This document shows, in pieces, positions 30,125 through 38,118 of a DNA stretch of 64,000 nucleotides (position 1 is the stretch's first letter; each line of letters begins with the position of its first letter). The notes beneath the pieces were generated by a model. It was not told the origin of the DNA. It worked only from the letters and a program-made list of their open reading frames with translations, and did no database searches. The position numbers and the translations under genes were made by a program. Source of the stretch: Fluviicola sp. XM-24bin1 (lineage in GTDB: Bacteria; Bacteroidota; Bacteroidia; Flavobacteriales_D; Crocinitomicaceae); contig QCWI01000014.1 in the NCBI GenBank assembly GCA_003149635.1, positions 42,835-106,834 on the forward strand, given 5' to 3'.

Positions 30125-30262
30125 TGCACACTGAGCGTAGTCGAAGTCTGAGTAAATAAGAAATAGACCAACTCATTATTCTGAATATCCTTCGGCTATC
30201 TCGCACGCCTTGCTCGGCCTCAGTCTTCAATAGCTAGCGCTATTTCTTATTCATTATTCCAC
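30125..30262. repeat. Intergenic repeat element, copy 1
   Basis: A sequence of about 135 bp shared with 33646-33792. It begins with CACTGAGCGTAGTCGAAGT and has a conserved core around 30185-30240 (TTCGGC, CTCGCACGCCTTGCTCGGCC and TCAGTCTTCAATAGC). The inner about 95 bp is bounded by a perfect 12-bp inverted repeat, AATAAGAAATAG (30156-30167) and CTATTTCTTATT (30240-30251). No coding capacity is seen. It lies between the convergent rimK and DCC genes. Confidence 0.8.
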
Positions 30263-30263
30263 T

Positions 30264-30686
30264 TTATCCCATATTCAAAAACAATTTCCGCTCTTGTTCG
30301 TCTGGCATTACACAATATCCTTTCGAAATGCGTCGGCGTCGCTTAGCGACTTGATCGTACACCCAGTCTCTAATTCCAAGCGGAACAATTCTGAAAATGT
30401 GCAACCACTGCATGTACCAGGGGAAAAACTTCAATACTTTGAAGGCCGCTTTCGACTTTTTGAAGAGTTCGCCATCTTGCATCAAATAGAAGGTACTTAA
30501 ATCTGCTTCGGGACAACCGTTGTTCAGGAATATTTCTTTGGTGACTTCCGATTGCAAACTTGCATAATGGATAGATTTCGTCTTATCGTGCTTCAAGACG
30601 TAGTTCACCGAACGATTGCAAAATCCGCAGTCGCCATCGTAAAAGACAATGTTTTCAGGAACTTCTTTCATCTTCGAATCAACCAT
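30264..30686 (-). CDS. DCC-family thiol-disulfide oxidoreductase-like protein (DUF393)
   Basis: A 140-residue protein. The family motif is at the N-terminus: IVFYDGDCGFCNRSVNYVL (about 13-31), with the CxxC-type pair DCGFC. The later KSKAAFKVLKFFPW and the C-terminal RDWVYDQVAKRRRR...CVMPD also match DCC/YuxK proteins. These are thioredoxin-like proteins of uncertain substrate. No signal peptide. Convergent with rimK and divergent from the 3-hydroxybutyryl-CoA dehydrogenase gene. Confidence 0.92.
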   Translation of the reverse strand: MVDSKMKEVPENIVFYDGDCGFCNRSVNYVLKHDKTKSIHYASLQSEVTKEIFLNNGCPEADLSTFYLMQDGELFKKSKAAFKVLKFFPWYMQWLHIFRIVPLGIRDWVYDQVAKRRRRISKGYCVMPDEQERKLFLNMG

Positions 30687-30762
30687 CTCAAAACAAAATT
30701 AAAGATACCAAAATTGCCCCGAAGTTCCTCTCCTAGCTTCCTCTCAAATCGCAACGGAACAT

Positions 30763-30770
30763 TATATTTG
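30763..30770 (+). promoter_or_regulatory. Bacteroidota -7 promoter box of the hydroxybutyryl-CoA dehydrogenase gene
   Basis: TATATTTG matches the Bacteroidota -7 consensus TAnnTTTG exactly, and its end lies 19 bases before the ATG at 30790. No convincing -33 TTTG box is seen at the expected spacing. Confidence 0.6.
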
Positions 30771-30789
30771 TATCACAAAAAATCAGGAT

Positions 30790-31680
30790 ATGAAAAACGT
30801 AGCAGTTATTGGAGCAGGAACAATGGGAAATGGAATTGCCCACACGTTTGCTCAATTTGGATATAATGTCGCATTGATTGACATCGCACAAGCCTCCCTG
30901 GACAAAGGAATGGCAACGATCACGAAGAATTTGGATCGTATGGTTACGAAGGAAAAAATCAGTGAAGACGATAAAAACAATACCCTCAATAACATCACCA
31001 CGTTTACATCAATTGAAGAAGGCGTAAAAGGTGTGGATTTGGTAGTAGAAGCTGCTACGGAAAATGTGGATTTGAAATTGAAGATTTTCCAGGATTTGGA
31101 CGCATTGACTGATGCTGAAACAATTCTTGCCACAAACACTTCTTCCATTTCCATTACAAAGATTGCTGCTGTTACAGGGCGTCCTGACAAAGTAATCGGA
31201 ATGCACTTCATGAACCCAGTGCCGATTATGAAATTGGTGGAAATCATTCGTGGATACGATACTTCTGACGCTGTGACAGAATTAATCATGGAAACGTCAA
31301 GAAAATTGAACAAGGTTCCTGTAGAAGTAAATGATTACCCAGGATTCGTTGCCAACCGTATTTTGATGCCAATGATCAACGAAGCGATTATCACACTTCA
31401 CGAAGGTGTTGCTGGTGTTGAGGAAATCGATACAGTGATGAAATTGGGAATGGCTCATCCAATGGGGCCACTTCAATTGGCAGACTTCATCGGTTTGGAC
31501 GTATGTTTGGCGATTTTGGAAGTATTGTACGAAGGTTTCGGAAATCCGAAATACGCACCGTGTCCATTGTTGGTGAATATGGTAACCGCTGGTAAAAAAG
31601 GCGTTAAGAGTGGTGAAGGATTCTACTCTTGGTCTCACGGAACTAAAGATTTGATCGTAGCTGATAACTTTAAAAAGTAA
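30790..31680 (+). CDS. hbd: 3-hydroxybutyryl-CoA dehydrogenase
   Basis: A 296-residue NAD(P)-dependent enzyme that interconverts 3-hydroxyacyl-CoA and acetoacetyl-CoA. The dinucleotide site is VAVIGAGTMGNGIAHTFAQFG (about 4-24). The catalytic region shows TNTSSISIT (about 117-125), GMHFMNPVPIMKLVEII (about 137-153) and NDYPGFVANRILMP (about 181-194), and the C-terminal domain has MAHPMGPLQLADFIGLD. It works in fatty acid or amino acid breakdown or in butyrate/PHB-type metabolism. The length fits the single-domain enzyme and not the FadB fusion. It is followed by a strong terminator. Confidence 0.94.
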   Translation: MKNVAVIGAGTMGNGIAHTFAQFGYNVALIDIAQASLDKGMATITKNLDRMVTKEKISEDDKNNTLNNITTFTSIEEGVKGVDLVVEAATENVDLKLKIFQDLDALTDAETILATNTSSISITKIAAVTGRPDKVIGMHFMNPVPIMKLVEIIRGYDTSDAVTELIMETSRKLNKVPVEVNDYPGFVANRILMPMINEAIITLHEGVAGVEEIDTVMKLGMAHPMGPLQLADFIGLDVCLAILEVLYEGFGNPKYAPCPLLVNMVTAGKKGVKSGEGFYSWSHGTKDLIVADNFKK

Positions 31681-31700
31681 GTTCGACATCATACTTAGTG

Positions 31701-31735
31701 AAAGTGCCTTGGGTTTCCTGAGGCACTTTTTTTTT
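31701..31735 (+). terminator. Intrinsic terminator
   Basis: A hairpin with stem AAAGTGCCT / AGGCACTTT around a ten-base loop, followed by a run of nine or more T. It ends the hydroxybutyryl-CoA dehydrogenase transcript and lies just upstream of the next gene's start at 31748. An in-frame start at 31709 inside this hairpin can therefore be dismissed. Confidence 0.9.
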
Positions 31736-31747
31736 ACATTTATATAC

Positions 31748-32656
31748 ATGAAACAACTGGTATCGTTCGTCGTCGTAATCATTACTTTGCAACCAGCATC
31801 TGCGCAAACAGGAAACCTTATTACCAACGTGGACTTCGTCAAGGATGTTTCATGTGCTACCTACAAATTAGAACTCAGCAATCCTGATACAACCCTTTTC
31901 TATTCCAACCTTCGTGATCGTGACACAGTAAAAAATATTCCGGAAGGCTTGTACAACGCCATGTTCTATTCATGTGATTCGGCATATCACTACGGTCAAA
32001 TCATAGAAATTCTGGAAAATGACATGCGCTATATCTACTTCAGAAATACAGCGTATGTTAGTGAGAATAGAGAGGAGGATTTGTACTCTGATGATTACTA
32101 CTACGACTATTATGATTCTTTGTACGCTCCAGTTTACTTTGGTGTGACGTATCAATTCGGCCGTGGGTTTGATTTTGACAATGAAAATCCGAATTTGCTC
32201 AATAACTTTTCCTTTGACATGATGTTAGGCCATGATTGGTTGGTTACAAAACCCTTCGGCATTGGATATGAAATCGGTTATGGATTCACGAGAGCCAATT
32301 ATGTAGGAGAAGATTTAGAAGATCCAACAATTCGACACGAGAAACAACGATTTACAACACTGGATTTCAACTTTGGATTGCTCACTTCGATCTACATAAA
32401 AGAGCGTAAATTCATGTCCATCGGTGCACGTTATCGCCTTCCCTACTACGCACGATATGCGAGAATCAATGGGAACGATAAACTTACCACCGGCGGCTTA
32501 TATCGATACAATGATTTTTCCGTGTTTGCTCAATTGGGATATAATTGGGGCTTCGTCTTTGCTGAATACCGATTCAATCAAATATTCCGAAGTCCATTGG
32601 GAGACTTACCCAATCTATCCATCGGTGTTCGCTTTGGATATCGCGAAGAATTCTAA
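31748..32656 (+). CDS. Outer-membrane beta-barrel-type protein, paralogue 1
   Basis: A 302-residue protein with signal peptide ending in PASAQ, starting at the ATG at 31748, downstream of the terminator. A short N-terminal domain (about 20-130, with an acidic Tyr-rich segment DDYYYDYYDSLYAP) is followed by a region of alternating hydrophobic residues and aromatic strand ends (YQFGRGFDF, IGYEIGYGF, MSIGARYRLPYY, WGFVFAEYRF) and a final Phe, all typical of an eight-stranded outer-membrane barrel. Function unknown. A broken paralogue follows 50 bp downstream. Confidence 0.78.
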   Translation: MKQLVSFVVVIITLQPASAQTGNLITNVDFVKDVSCATYKLELSNPDTTLFYSNLRDRDTVKNIPEGLYNAMFYSCDSAYHYGQIIEILENDMRYIYFRNTAYVSENREEDLYSDDYYYDYYDSLYAPVYFGVTYQFGRGFDFDNENPNLLNNFSFDMMLGHDWLVTKPFGIGYEIGYGFTRANYVGEDLEDPTIRHEKQRFTTLDFNFGLLTSIYIKERKFMSIGARYRLPYYARYARINGNDKLTTGGLYRYNDFSVFAQLGYNWGFVFAEYRFNQIFRSPLGDLPNLSIGVRFGYREEF

Positions 32657-32706
32657 CACTTGAATTTATTCGGGTGACTTAACCAACTACTAAGACATAT
32701 ACTGTT

Positions 32707-33627
32707 ATGAAATCGATTCTACTCATTCTATGCACCGCACTTGTGCAGTTCTCATTTGCTTAAACCGGAAGTCTAAATTGCCAAATTACCTTCAATGGTA
32801 TTTCAGAATGTCGCACAGTGTACGTTTCTATGACTTCTGTCACTGATACTTTGGAGTTCAAGCAAGTGAGCGTAAACGATACCTTAACAGAGATTCCGGC
32901 AGGCTTGTACCAGCTAACAGCATCGTCTTGTGATAATTCCATTCAATACTCTCAGTCCATTGAAATTGTCGCGGATCAAATGCGCTTCTTCATTTACACA
33001 GGAGGTGCTCGAATTGGAGATGAAGACAACCCAAATTTCTACAACCCGTTGAACCCAAGGTACTACTATGGCTACATGTATGATACAAACTACACGTACG
33101 ATCCTATTTATGTCGTTCACGGCTTTCAGTTTGGACGCGGGATTGACATCGGAAATGAAAACGATCCAGTAGGCGATTTCGCTTTAGATTACACCGCAGG
33201 TCAGGATTTCCTCGTCACCAAACCCATTGCCATTGGTTACGAAGCGGGTTTCGGATACTAGCAAACGAACTACTCTACTACTGACTTTCAGGATACCAGC
33301 GTCGTGTACGAAAGTCAAAAAGTATCTTCCTTGCATCTGAGCTTTGGAGCCGTTGCTTCGCTGTACGTGAAAGGCAATCGTATGATCGCAGTTGGGGCTC
33401 GTTATCGTTTCCCATTATATACAAGATGGACACGATCCATTGGAGATGATCTTAACGTAACGCGCGGCCTTTCTACGCTCAACGATCTTACCGTTTTCGC
33501 ACATTTGGGCTACTACTGGGGATTCGTTTTCGCTGAATATCGATTTGCAGACCTTTATGAATCTCCGTTGCAGAGTCCTTCGCAATTAACAGCCGGCGTT
33601 CGCTTCAATATTCCATTTGAGTGGTAA
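32707..33627 (+). pseudogene. Broken outer-membrane-type paralogue 2, two in-frame stops
   Basis: One frame from ATG at 32707 to the stop at 33625 encodes a protein parallel to its upstream neighbour along the whole length (FQFGRGIDI, FLVTKPIAIGYEAGFGY, GARYRFPLYTRW, WGFVFAEYRF). It is cut by TAA at 32761-32763 and TAG at 33259-33261, without frame change. The first stop sits exactly where the paralogue has the Gln after the signal-peptide cleavage site (SFA-stop-TGSL against ASA-Q-TGNL), so CAA became TAA. The second reads GFGY-stop-QTNY and fits CAG to TAG. Confidence 0.9.
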
Positions 33628-33645
33628 AATAGTAGTAATGAGTGG

Positions 33646-33792
33646 TGCACATTGAGCGTAGTCGAAATGTGAGTTATTTAATAAAAGAAAAGGATAGACC
33701 AATTGATTATTCTTAATTTCCTTCGGCTTTCTCGCACGCCTTGCTCGGCCTCAGTCTTCAATAGCTAGCGCTATTTCTTATTCATGATTCCA
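33646..33792. repeat. Intergenic repeat element, copy 2
   Basis: A second copy of the element at 30125-30262, about 85-90 percent identical by eye in the core (CTCGCACGCCTTGCTCGGCC, then TCAGTCTTCAATAGCTAGCG). Its left inverted-repeat arm has diverged (ATAAAAGAAAAGGATAG), while the right arm (CTATTTCTTATT) is intact. It lies downstream of the broken outer-membrane paralogue and upstream of the M23 peptidase promoter. Confidence 0.8.
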
Positions 33793-33891
33793 CATTCAGT
33801 TCCAAACCTTAACTTCAGTTAAATCTCGTCGAACTTTAACGCAACCTTAACGTATTCAGGGTGTTCTTTAACGAATTTTAGATAACTCCAC

Positions 33892-33922
33892 CTTGTTGAT
33901 CCTTGAAAATTAGGTAGTTTTG
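33892..33922 (+). promoter_or_regulatory. Bacteroidota-type promoter of the M23 peptidase gene
   Basis: A -33-like CTTG (33892-33895), a 19-base spacer and a perfect -7 box TAGTTTTG (33915-33922) fit the Bacteroidota sigma-ABfr consensus TTTG-N19-TAnnTTTG. The -7 box ends 23 bases before the ATG at 33946. Confidence 0.7.
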
Positions 33923-33945
33923 CAATCTCAAACAGCACTTCAGAT

Positions 33946-34842
33946 ATGCGAAACACGCTCGTTCTATTATTGATTTCATTGCCTTGGTTTGCACTTGCAT
34001 CCAACAATCCTTCGGATACAACAAAGGTTGAGGAAGAAGTTTCGGTTTCTTTCTACGATACGGCCAGCGTTTACACAACGGATTGGAACAATGAAGTGAC
34101 TTTCCAATATCCACCCGCTGGATTTAGCCCAGAAGGGATCATCAATCTGGTGGATACAACACTTGGATATGCGTTCCCTGTAGAGAAACCAACAACATCA
34201 GGATTTGGAGGTCGTCGCCGTCACCACAAAGGAATTGATATTCCATTGAAAGTGGGAGAAAACGTTGTAGCAGCCTTTGGAGGAAAAGTGCGTTACGCGA
34301 AATGGAATTCTGGTGGATTTGGAAACTTAGTTGTAGTTCGTCACCCCAATGGATTGGAGACGTACTACGCACACCTTTCTAAAATCAAAGTGCGGCCAAA
34401 TCAAGTGGTTCAGGCTGGAGAATTAATCGGATTAGGAGGATCAACGGGTCGTTCTTATTCACCGCATTTGCATTTCGAAGTTCGTTATGGATTCGTTCCC
34501 TTCGATCCGAACTTCATCTTCGATTTGGAAAATTACTGTTTGAAAACAGACACTTTGGACTTGGCCGTTGTGGTGAAGAATGCCAAAGGAATGAAATGTT
34601 ACGATCAAGACGAATTCGATCAGGAGCAGCACGATCACAATCACAGTCATGCCACTGCCCTACCGATTGCAAATACATCCTCTGAGGCGAACTCAAATGC
34701 AGCATACCACATCGTTCGATCAGGAGATTCTCTTTCGAAGATTGGAGCCAAGTACGGACGCTCTGTGGACGCATTGTGCAAACTCAACGGATTGACGCCC
34801 ACATCGATACTTCAAATTGGTCAGCGCATTCGCGTAAAATAA
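33946..34842 (+). CDS. M23 family endopeptidase with C-terminal LysM domain
   Basis: A 298-residue exported protein with signal peptide ending in WFALA. The lysostaphin-like metallopeptidase domain (about 80-190) has SGFGGRRRHHKGIDI (zinc ligands His and Asp), YAHLS and the second zinc His in PHLHFEVRYG. A His/Asp-rich linker follows, then one LysM domain at the C-terminus (about 250-298, YHIVRSGDSLSKIGAKYGRS). The LysM domain binds peptidoglycan and the M23 domain cleaves its cross-bridges, so this is a cell-wall hydrolase or a regulator of one. It has its own promoter and terminator. Confidence 0.94.
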   Translation: MRNTLVLLLISLPWFALASNNPSDTTKVEEEVSVSFYDTASVYTTDWNNEVTFQYPPAGFSPEGIINLVDTTLGYAFPVEKPTTSGFGGRRRHHKGIDIPLKVGENVVAAFGGKVRYAKWNSGGFGNLVVVRHPNGLETYYAHLSKIKVRPNQVVQAGELIGLGGSTGRSYSPHLHFEVRYGFVPFDPNFIFDLENYCLKTDTLDLAVVVKNAKGMKCYDQDEFDQEQHDHNHSHATALPIANTSSEANSNAAYHIVRSGDSLSKIGAKYGRSVDALCKLNGLTPTSILQIGQRIRVK

Positions 34843-34915
34843 GATTGTAAGGAGCAAACAAAATTCTCGTCTAACAAACGAGTTAGAGCTTTGCCTTTAA
34901 TGAAACTGGAAAATG

Positions 34916-34942
34916 AGGCGATCAGAAATGGTCGCCTTTTTT
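34916..34942. terminator. Intrinsic terminator
   Basis: Stem AGGCGA / TCGCCT with a loop of about ten bases, followed by TTTTTTA. It lies 74 bases after the M23 gene stop and just before the end of the convergent lipoprotein gene at 34941. Confidence 0.8.
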
Positions 34943-35429
34943 ATTGGCGGATTCCCCAAAAGCTATAGGTACTCACAGAAATCCATTCATTCACTCTATG
35001 GCTATTAGAAATGCGTAAATAATATGGATCTCCCACTACGTTGTCAGAGGCAAAGAAAAACTGGGAATCATATTTCCATCCAGGTATGGTTGTCGAATTG
35101 CTGGTGAACGTTACAGGTTCTTCGAAGAAATAAGGAATATTGTACATGCACTTCAAGGAATCCTAGTGCGAATTGCTCCAGATTCTAGACACTTCAATCG
35201 TAATGGTCGTATCCAGGATGGTGTTGGTGACCACCTGAAGGTTTACCCAATCGTAGCTGATAAATTCTCTAATTACCAATTGACCTGTATATGTTCCCGG
35301 AATACTGTCCTGAATGTGTGAACAGACGCAAGATTCAGGAAAATACTCTTCCGAAGAATGCTCAAATGATTCTTTCTTACAACTCCAAAGAATCACGCTC
35401 AAAAGCGATATGACTAAAATACTTTTCAC
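34941..35429 (-). pseudogene. Small lipoprotein gene interrupted by one TAG
   Basis: The frame from ATG at 35429 encodes a lipoprotein signal (SLLSVILWSC, Cys at about 17), then runs to a TAG at 35163-35165 and continues in the same frame for 73 further codons to the stop at 34941. The joint reads WSNSH-stop-DSLKCMYN, and one C-to-T change from CAG would give it. Both halves look like one beta-rich domain. A truncated but functional 88-residue lipoprotein is also possible. Its start overlaps the previous gene by four bases. No family recognised. Confidence 0.65.
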
Positions 35430-35818
35430 TGTTTCTTTTTGAAATAACCCTCTTCATGACGGAACGGAAGTAGGAATATTTTAAAGACGTTATCCTCTGA
35501 CAAGTAGGCTATGTTCGGTTCTCCAGATTTGGTCTTTAAACGCAATAGAATTTGATTATCATGCCACCATTTGACTTCCAGGATGCGAAAACGCCGTTCT
35601 TCCTTCCCATTCTTAAAAAAGATGAGTTTGCTGTTATCGGTGATCCGAATGCCGTACTTCTCTGGTGACATTCCGCTATAGATGGCGCTACTTCCTTCGC
35701 CGCTATACATCCAATCGTAGTCGCCTTTGACGCGCTCAAAATCACCTTCAAACTTGGCCTTTTCGCAAGAGATAAGCAGTAAAACAATGAATAATGTGTA
35801 TGCAAGGTGTTTGAGCAT
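35426..35818 (-). CDS. Small lipoprotein of unknown function
   Basis: A 130-residue protein with signal peptide and lipobox LLLISC (Cys at about 18), followed by KAKFEGDF and a beta-rich domain with GDYDWMYSG and an acidic/aromatic pattern. It overlaps the next (broken) lipoprotein gene by four bases, so the two were co-translated. The theme of a short lipoprotein measuring around 110 mature residues recurs in Bacteroidota, but I recognise no function. Confidence 0.72.
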   Translation of the reverse strand: MLKHLAYTLFIVLLLISCEKAKFEGDFERVKGDYDWMYSGEGSSAIYSGMSPEKYGIRITDNSKLIFFKNGKEERRFRILEVKWWHDNQILLRLKTKSGEPNIAYLSEDNVFKIFLLPFRHEEGYFKKKQ

Positions 35819-35858
35819 TCTAATCCACTTAACGGTACTAGCTGTATCATGGTTGGCG

Positions 35859-35950
35859 CTAATGAAACTTATTGAAATCGCGCTGACGCTTCTCTAAGAA
35901 GGCATTTCTTCCATTTTCGGCTTCATCGATTCCGTATGCCCTTGCTTCAT
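35859..35950 (-). pseudogene. 3' remnant of a menB-like gene
   Basis: The reverse strand reads EARAYGIDEAENGRNAFLEK, then RQRDFNKFH and a TAG. The end of the intact menB gene nearby reads AYGTDEAEEGRNAFLEKR followed by RQRDFSKFPKFP. Identity at DNA level is high over about 85 bp, but there is no start or upstream coding part. The copy is in the same orientation about 0.5 kb downstream of menB's end, so it is a tail of a lost paralogue or a partial tandem duplication. Confidence 0.85.
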
Positions 35951-36120
35951 ACTGTTAGCTTAACGCTGTTAAAAAACACTCTAATACGCTATATTTCAAT
36001 AGCTTAATATTCATTCGCATCCTACAAAGGAAAGCCCGCGCTACTTCAATGTTCATACAGTTCCTAATTGACCTAAATAAATCTATAACTTACTGAATGT
36101 CAATATCTAAATAGATAATC

Positions 36121-36324
36121 ATGAAAAACAATGTGAACACTACAGTGTCGAAAAAGCACAAGGTAGTACTGACTTTATTGGGAATTGACAAGGAGTGGGT
36201 TCGGTTCAATGGTCAATGGGTGGATCTTGCCACATTACCGACAGATACGGAAAAATCCGATTATGAACTAAATGATTCAGATTCCTCAACCAGAAAATGG
36301 TGGAAATTTTGGAGTCGCTCCTAG
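36121..36324 (+). CDS. Small basic-to-acidic protein, 67 aa, unknown function
   Basis: A 67-residue protein with a Lys-rich start (SKKHKVV), the segment LGIDKEWVRFNGQWVDLATLP and a Trp-rich end (RKWWKFWSRS). No signal peptide or membrane helix. It is followed by a very good intrinsic terminator 17 bases after the stop, which supports a real, separately transcribed small gene. No family recognised. Confidence 0.6.
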   Translation: MKNNVNTTVSKKHKVVLTLLGIDKEWVRFNGQWVDLATLPTDTEKSDYELNDSDSSTRKWWKFWSRS

Positions 36325-36340
36325 CTAATTTTCGCATGAC

Positions 36341-36376
36341 AAAAATCCAGCGTTTGGGCGTTGGATTTTTGTTTTT
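36341..36376. terminator. Intrinsic terminator
   Basis: Long stem AAAAATCCAGCG / CGTTGGATTTTT (one mismatch) with a loop TTTGGG, followed by GTTTTTT. It ends the 67-codon gene and, read in reverse, can also end menB, whose stop lies at 36397. Confidence 0.9.
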
Positions 36377-36396
36377 TGCACAGATTCACGTTACGC

Positions 36397-37239
36397 TTAC
36401 GGAAACTTCGGAAACTTACTGAAATCGCGTTGGCGCTTTTCTAAGAAGGCATTTCTTCCTTCTTCGGCTTCATCGGTGCCATAGGCCAAGCGTGTCGCTT
36501 CTCCGGCATACACCTGCTGTCCAACCAAGCCATCGTCAATTAGATTGAATCCAAACTTGAGCATCTTAATCGCTGTAGGGCTTTTCGTCATGATTTCCTG
36601 CGCCCAATCGTAGGCGGCCTGTTCTAATTCATCGTGTGGAACGACTTTGTTCACCATACCCATTTCATAGGCCTCTTGCGCCGAATAATCAAATCCAAGG
36701 AAGAAGATTTCACGCGCACGTTTCTGTCCAACCTGACGCGCTAAATACGCTGAACCGAACCCGCCATCGAATGAGGCTACATCTGCATCTGTTTGCTTGA
36801 AAATTGCATGTTCTTTGCTGGCCAATGTCATATCGCAGACTACGTGGAGGGAATGTCCTCCACCTACGGCCCAACCTGGAACTACAGCAATAACGACCTT
36901 GTTCATGAATCGAATTTGACGCTGTACATCCAAGATATTGAATTTGTTCACACCGTCCAATCCTTGGTAGCCGCGCTTGGCACGCACACGCTGGTCACCT
37001 CCGGAACAAAACGCCCAACCTCCATCTTTGGGTGACGGCCCTTCACCGGTGATCAACACCACTCCAATTTCTTGACTTTCGTGACAGATTATTAACGCTT
37101 CCAACAACTCATCTACCGTTTTCGGACGAAAGGCATTGCGTACCTCAGGACGATTGAACGCGATTCTTGCCACGCCATCCGCCATTTTGAAGGTAATGTC
37201 TTCGTACTCTTTTACGATTTTCCAATCAATTCCACTCAT
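36397..37239 (-). CDS. menB: 1,4-dihydroxy-2-naphthoyl-CoA synthase
   Basis: A 280-residue crotonase-fold enzyme that closes the second ring in menaquinone synthesis. Features are DITFKMADGVARIAFNRPEVRNAFRP (about 11-36; the Arg/Asn-rich RPEVRNAF is a MenB mark), GEGPSPKDGGWAFCSGGDQRVR (about 65-86), the catalytic VVPGWAVGGGHSLHVVCDMT and SFDGGFGSAYLARQVG, and the C-terminal RQRDFSKFPKFP. No other men genes are nearby. A fragment resembling its C-terminus lies downstream at 35859-35950. Confidence 0.96.
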   Translation of the reverse strand: MSGIDWKIVKEYEDITFKMADGVARIAFNRPEVRNAFRPKTVDELLEALIICHESQEIGVVLITGEGPSPKDGGWAFCSGGDQRVRAKRGYQGLDGVNKFNILDVQRQIRFMNKVVIAVVPGWAVGGGHSLHVVCDMTLASKEHAIFKQTDADVASFDGGFGSAYLARQVGQKRAREIFFLGFDYSAQEAYEMGMVNKVVPHDELEQAAYDWAQEIMTKSPTAIKMLKFGFNLIDDGLVGQQVYAGEATRLAYGTDEAEEGRNAFLEKRQRDFSKFPKFP

Positions 37240-37311
37240 GCGATTTGTTTTGTGTAAAAATACGGATTTGGAAGAAGGTTGAAAGCGGAAAGTTGAAGGA
37301 TTGATTTCAAC

Positions 37312-38118
37312 CTACGACTTTCCTAAAATTCTCTTTGCGATTCCTTTCGCGAAATGCACGAGATTGATGCGGTGGAGTTTTTCGCCGTTATCCAACATAG
37401 ATTCGATGAGTTGGTGCATTTCAAGGATCTCAAAGAAAAGTATCGTGGCATTATTGATCTCGAAAACCTGCGCTACCCCCTTCTCTATGGCTTTATTCTG
37501 CAAGAGTTCAAGGTCGGTAAGTACCCAAGGTTGACGGCTGTAAAACACGAATGATTTTTCGTCGGAATGCTCCTTGAAAACTCGCTTTATTGTCCAATTG
37601 TAAGGCTTGCGGTACTTGACTTTTCTTCGTTCTTCCACAAAATGAACGTAGGTCAAACTGTTTTGGAAATGGACGTCAATGCACATCATTTTGGCCTTGT
37701 TATCGTGCATCCAATGGAAAATACTGTCTTCGCCTAGGGAACTTTGTCCATCCAATTCCGAAATAGTTGTTGCACTCTTCCCCCAAGCATACACGGAATG
37801 TAAAGGATCTTTGGAACGAATGAAATCTTTGCGCCTCCCCACTTTATTGGAGAGCGCCCCAGTTGTTGGTTTGGACTTTGAATGATCGAAGGTATCGCCA
37901 TCCTTTAAGTTATCGGTGTAAGCTGGGATTAATAAATCTCCTTCCGATAGGACGTTTTGAAATGACTCAATAAAAGCATTTGCATTGAACGCATTGCCAT
38001 CGTTACGAGCATCCAAAGCCATTTGCGTGACATCCGAAGCGATGAATAAACTATCGTTTGATTTCAGGGGCAGGGCGACTGCGAGATCCAAATACGTTCC
38101 AGAGATTTTCGTAGGCAT
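37312..38118 (-). CDS. AAC(3)-family N-acetyltransferase-like protein
   Basis: A 268-residue protein resembling the aminoglycoside 3-N-acetyltransferase/YokD family: LFIASDVTQMALDAR near the start, GDLLIPAYTDN and DTFDHSKSKPTTGALSNKVGR (about 95-120), and RSKDPLHSVYAWGKSA (about 127-142), where His is a conserved active-site residue. Many such proteins in environmental Bacteroidota do not confer drug resistance and probably acetylate sugar-like metabolites or glycans. It is the last gene of an operon, coupled to the TonB-like gene through a TAATG overlap. Confidence 0.72.
   Translation of the reverse strand: MPTKISGTYLDLAVALPLKSNDSLFIASDVTQMALDARNDGNAFNANAFIESFQNVLSEGDLLIPAYTDNLKDGDTFDHSKSKPTTGALSNKVGRRKDFIRSKDPLHSVYAWGKSATTISELDGQSSLGEDSIFHWMHDNKAKMMCIDVHFQNSLTYVHFVEERRKVKYRKPYNWTIKRVFKEHSDEKSFVFYSRQPWVLTDLELLQNKAIEKGVAQVFEINNATILFFEILEMHQLIESMLDNGEKLHRINLVHFAKGIAKRILGKS

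Noticed and set aside
37312..38118. Aminoglycoside resistance gene
   Set aside because: The family resemblance is to the broad AAC(3)/YokD group. Context in a chromosomal operon with WG and TonB-like genes gives no support for drug resistance.
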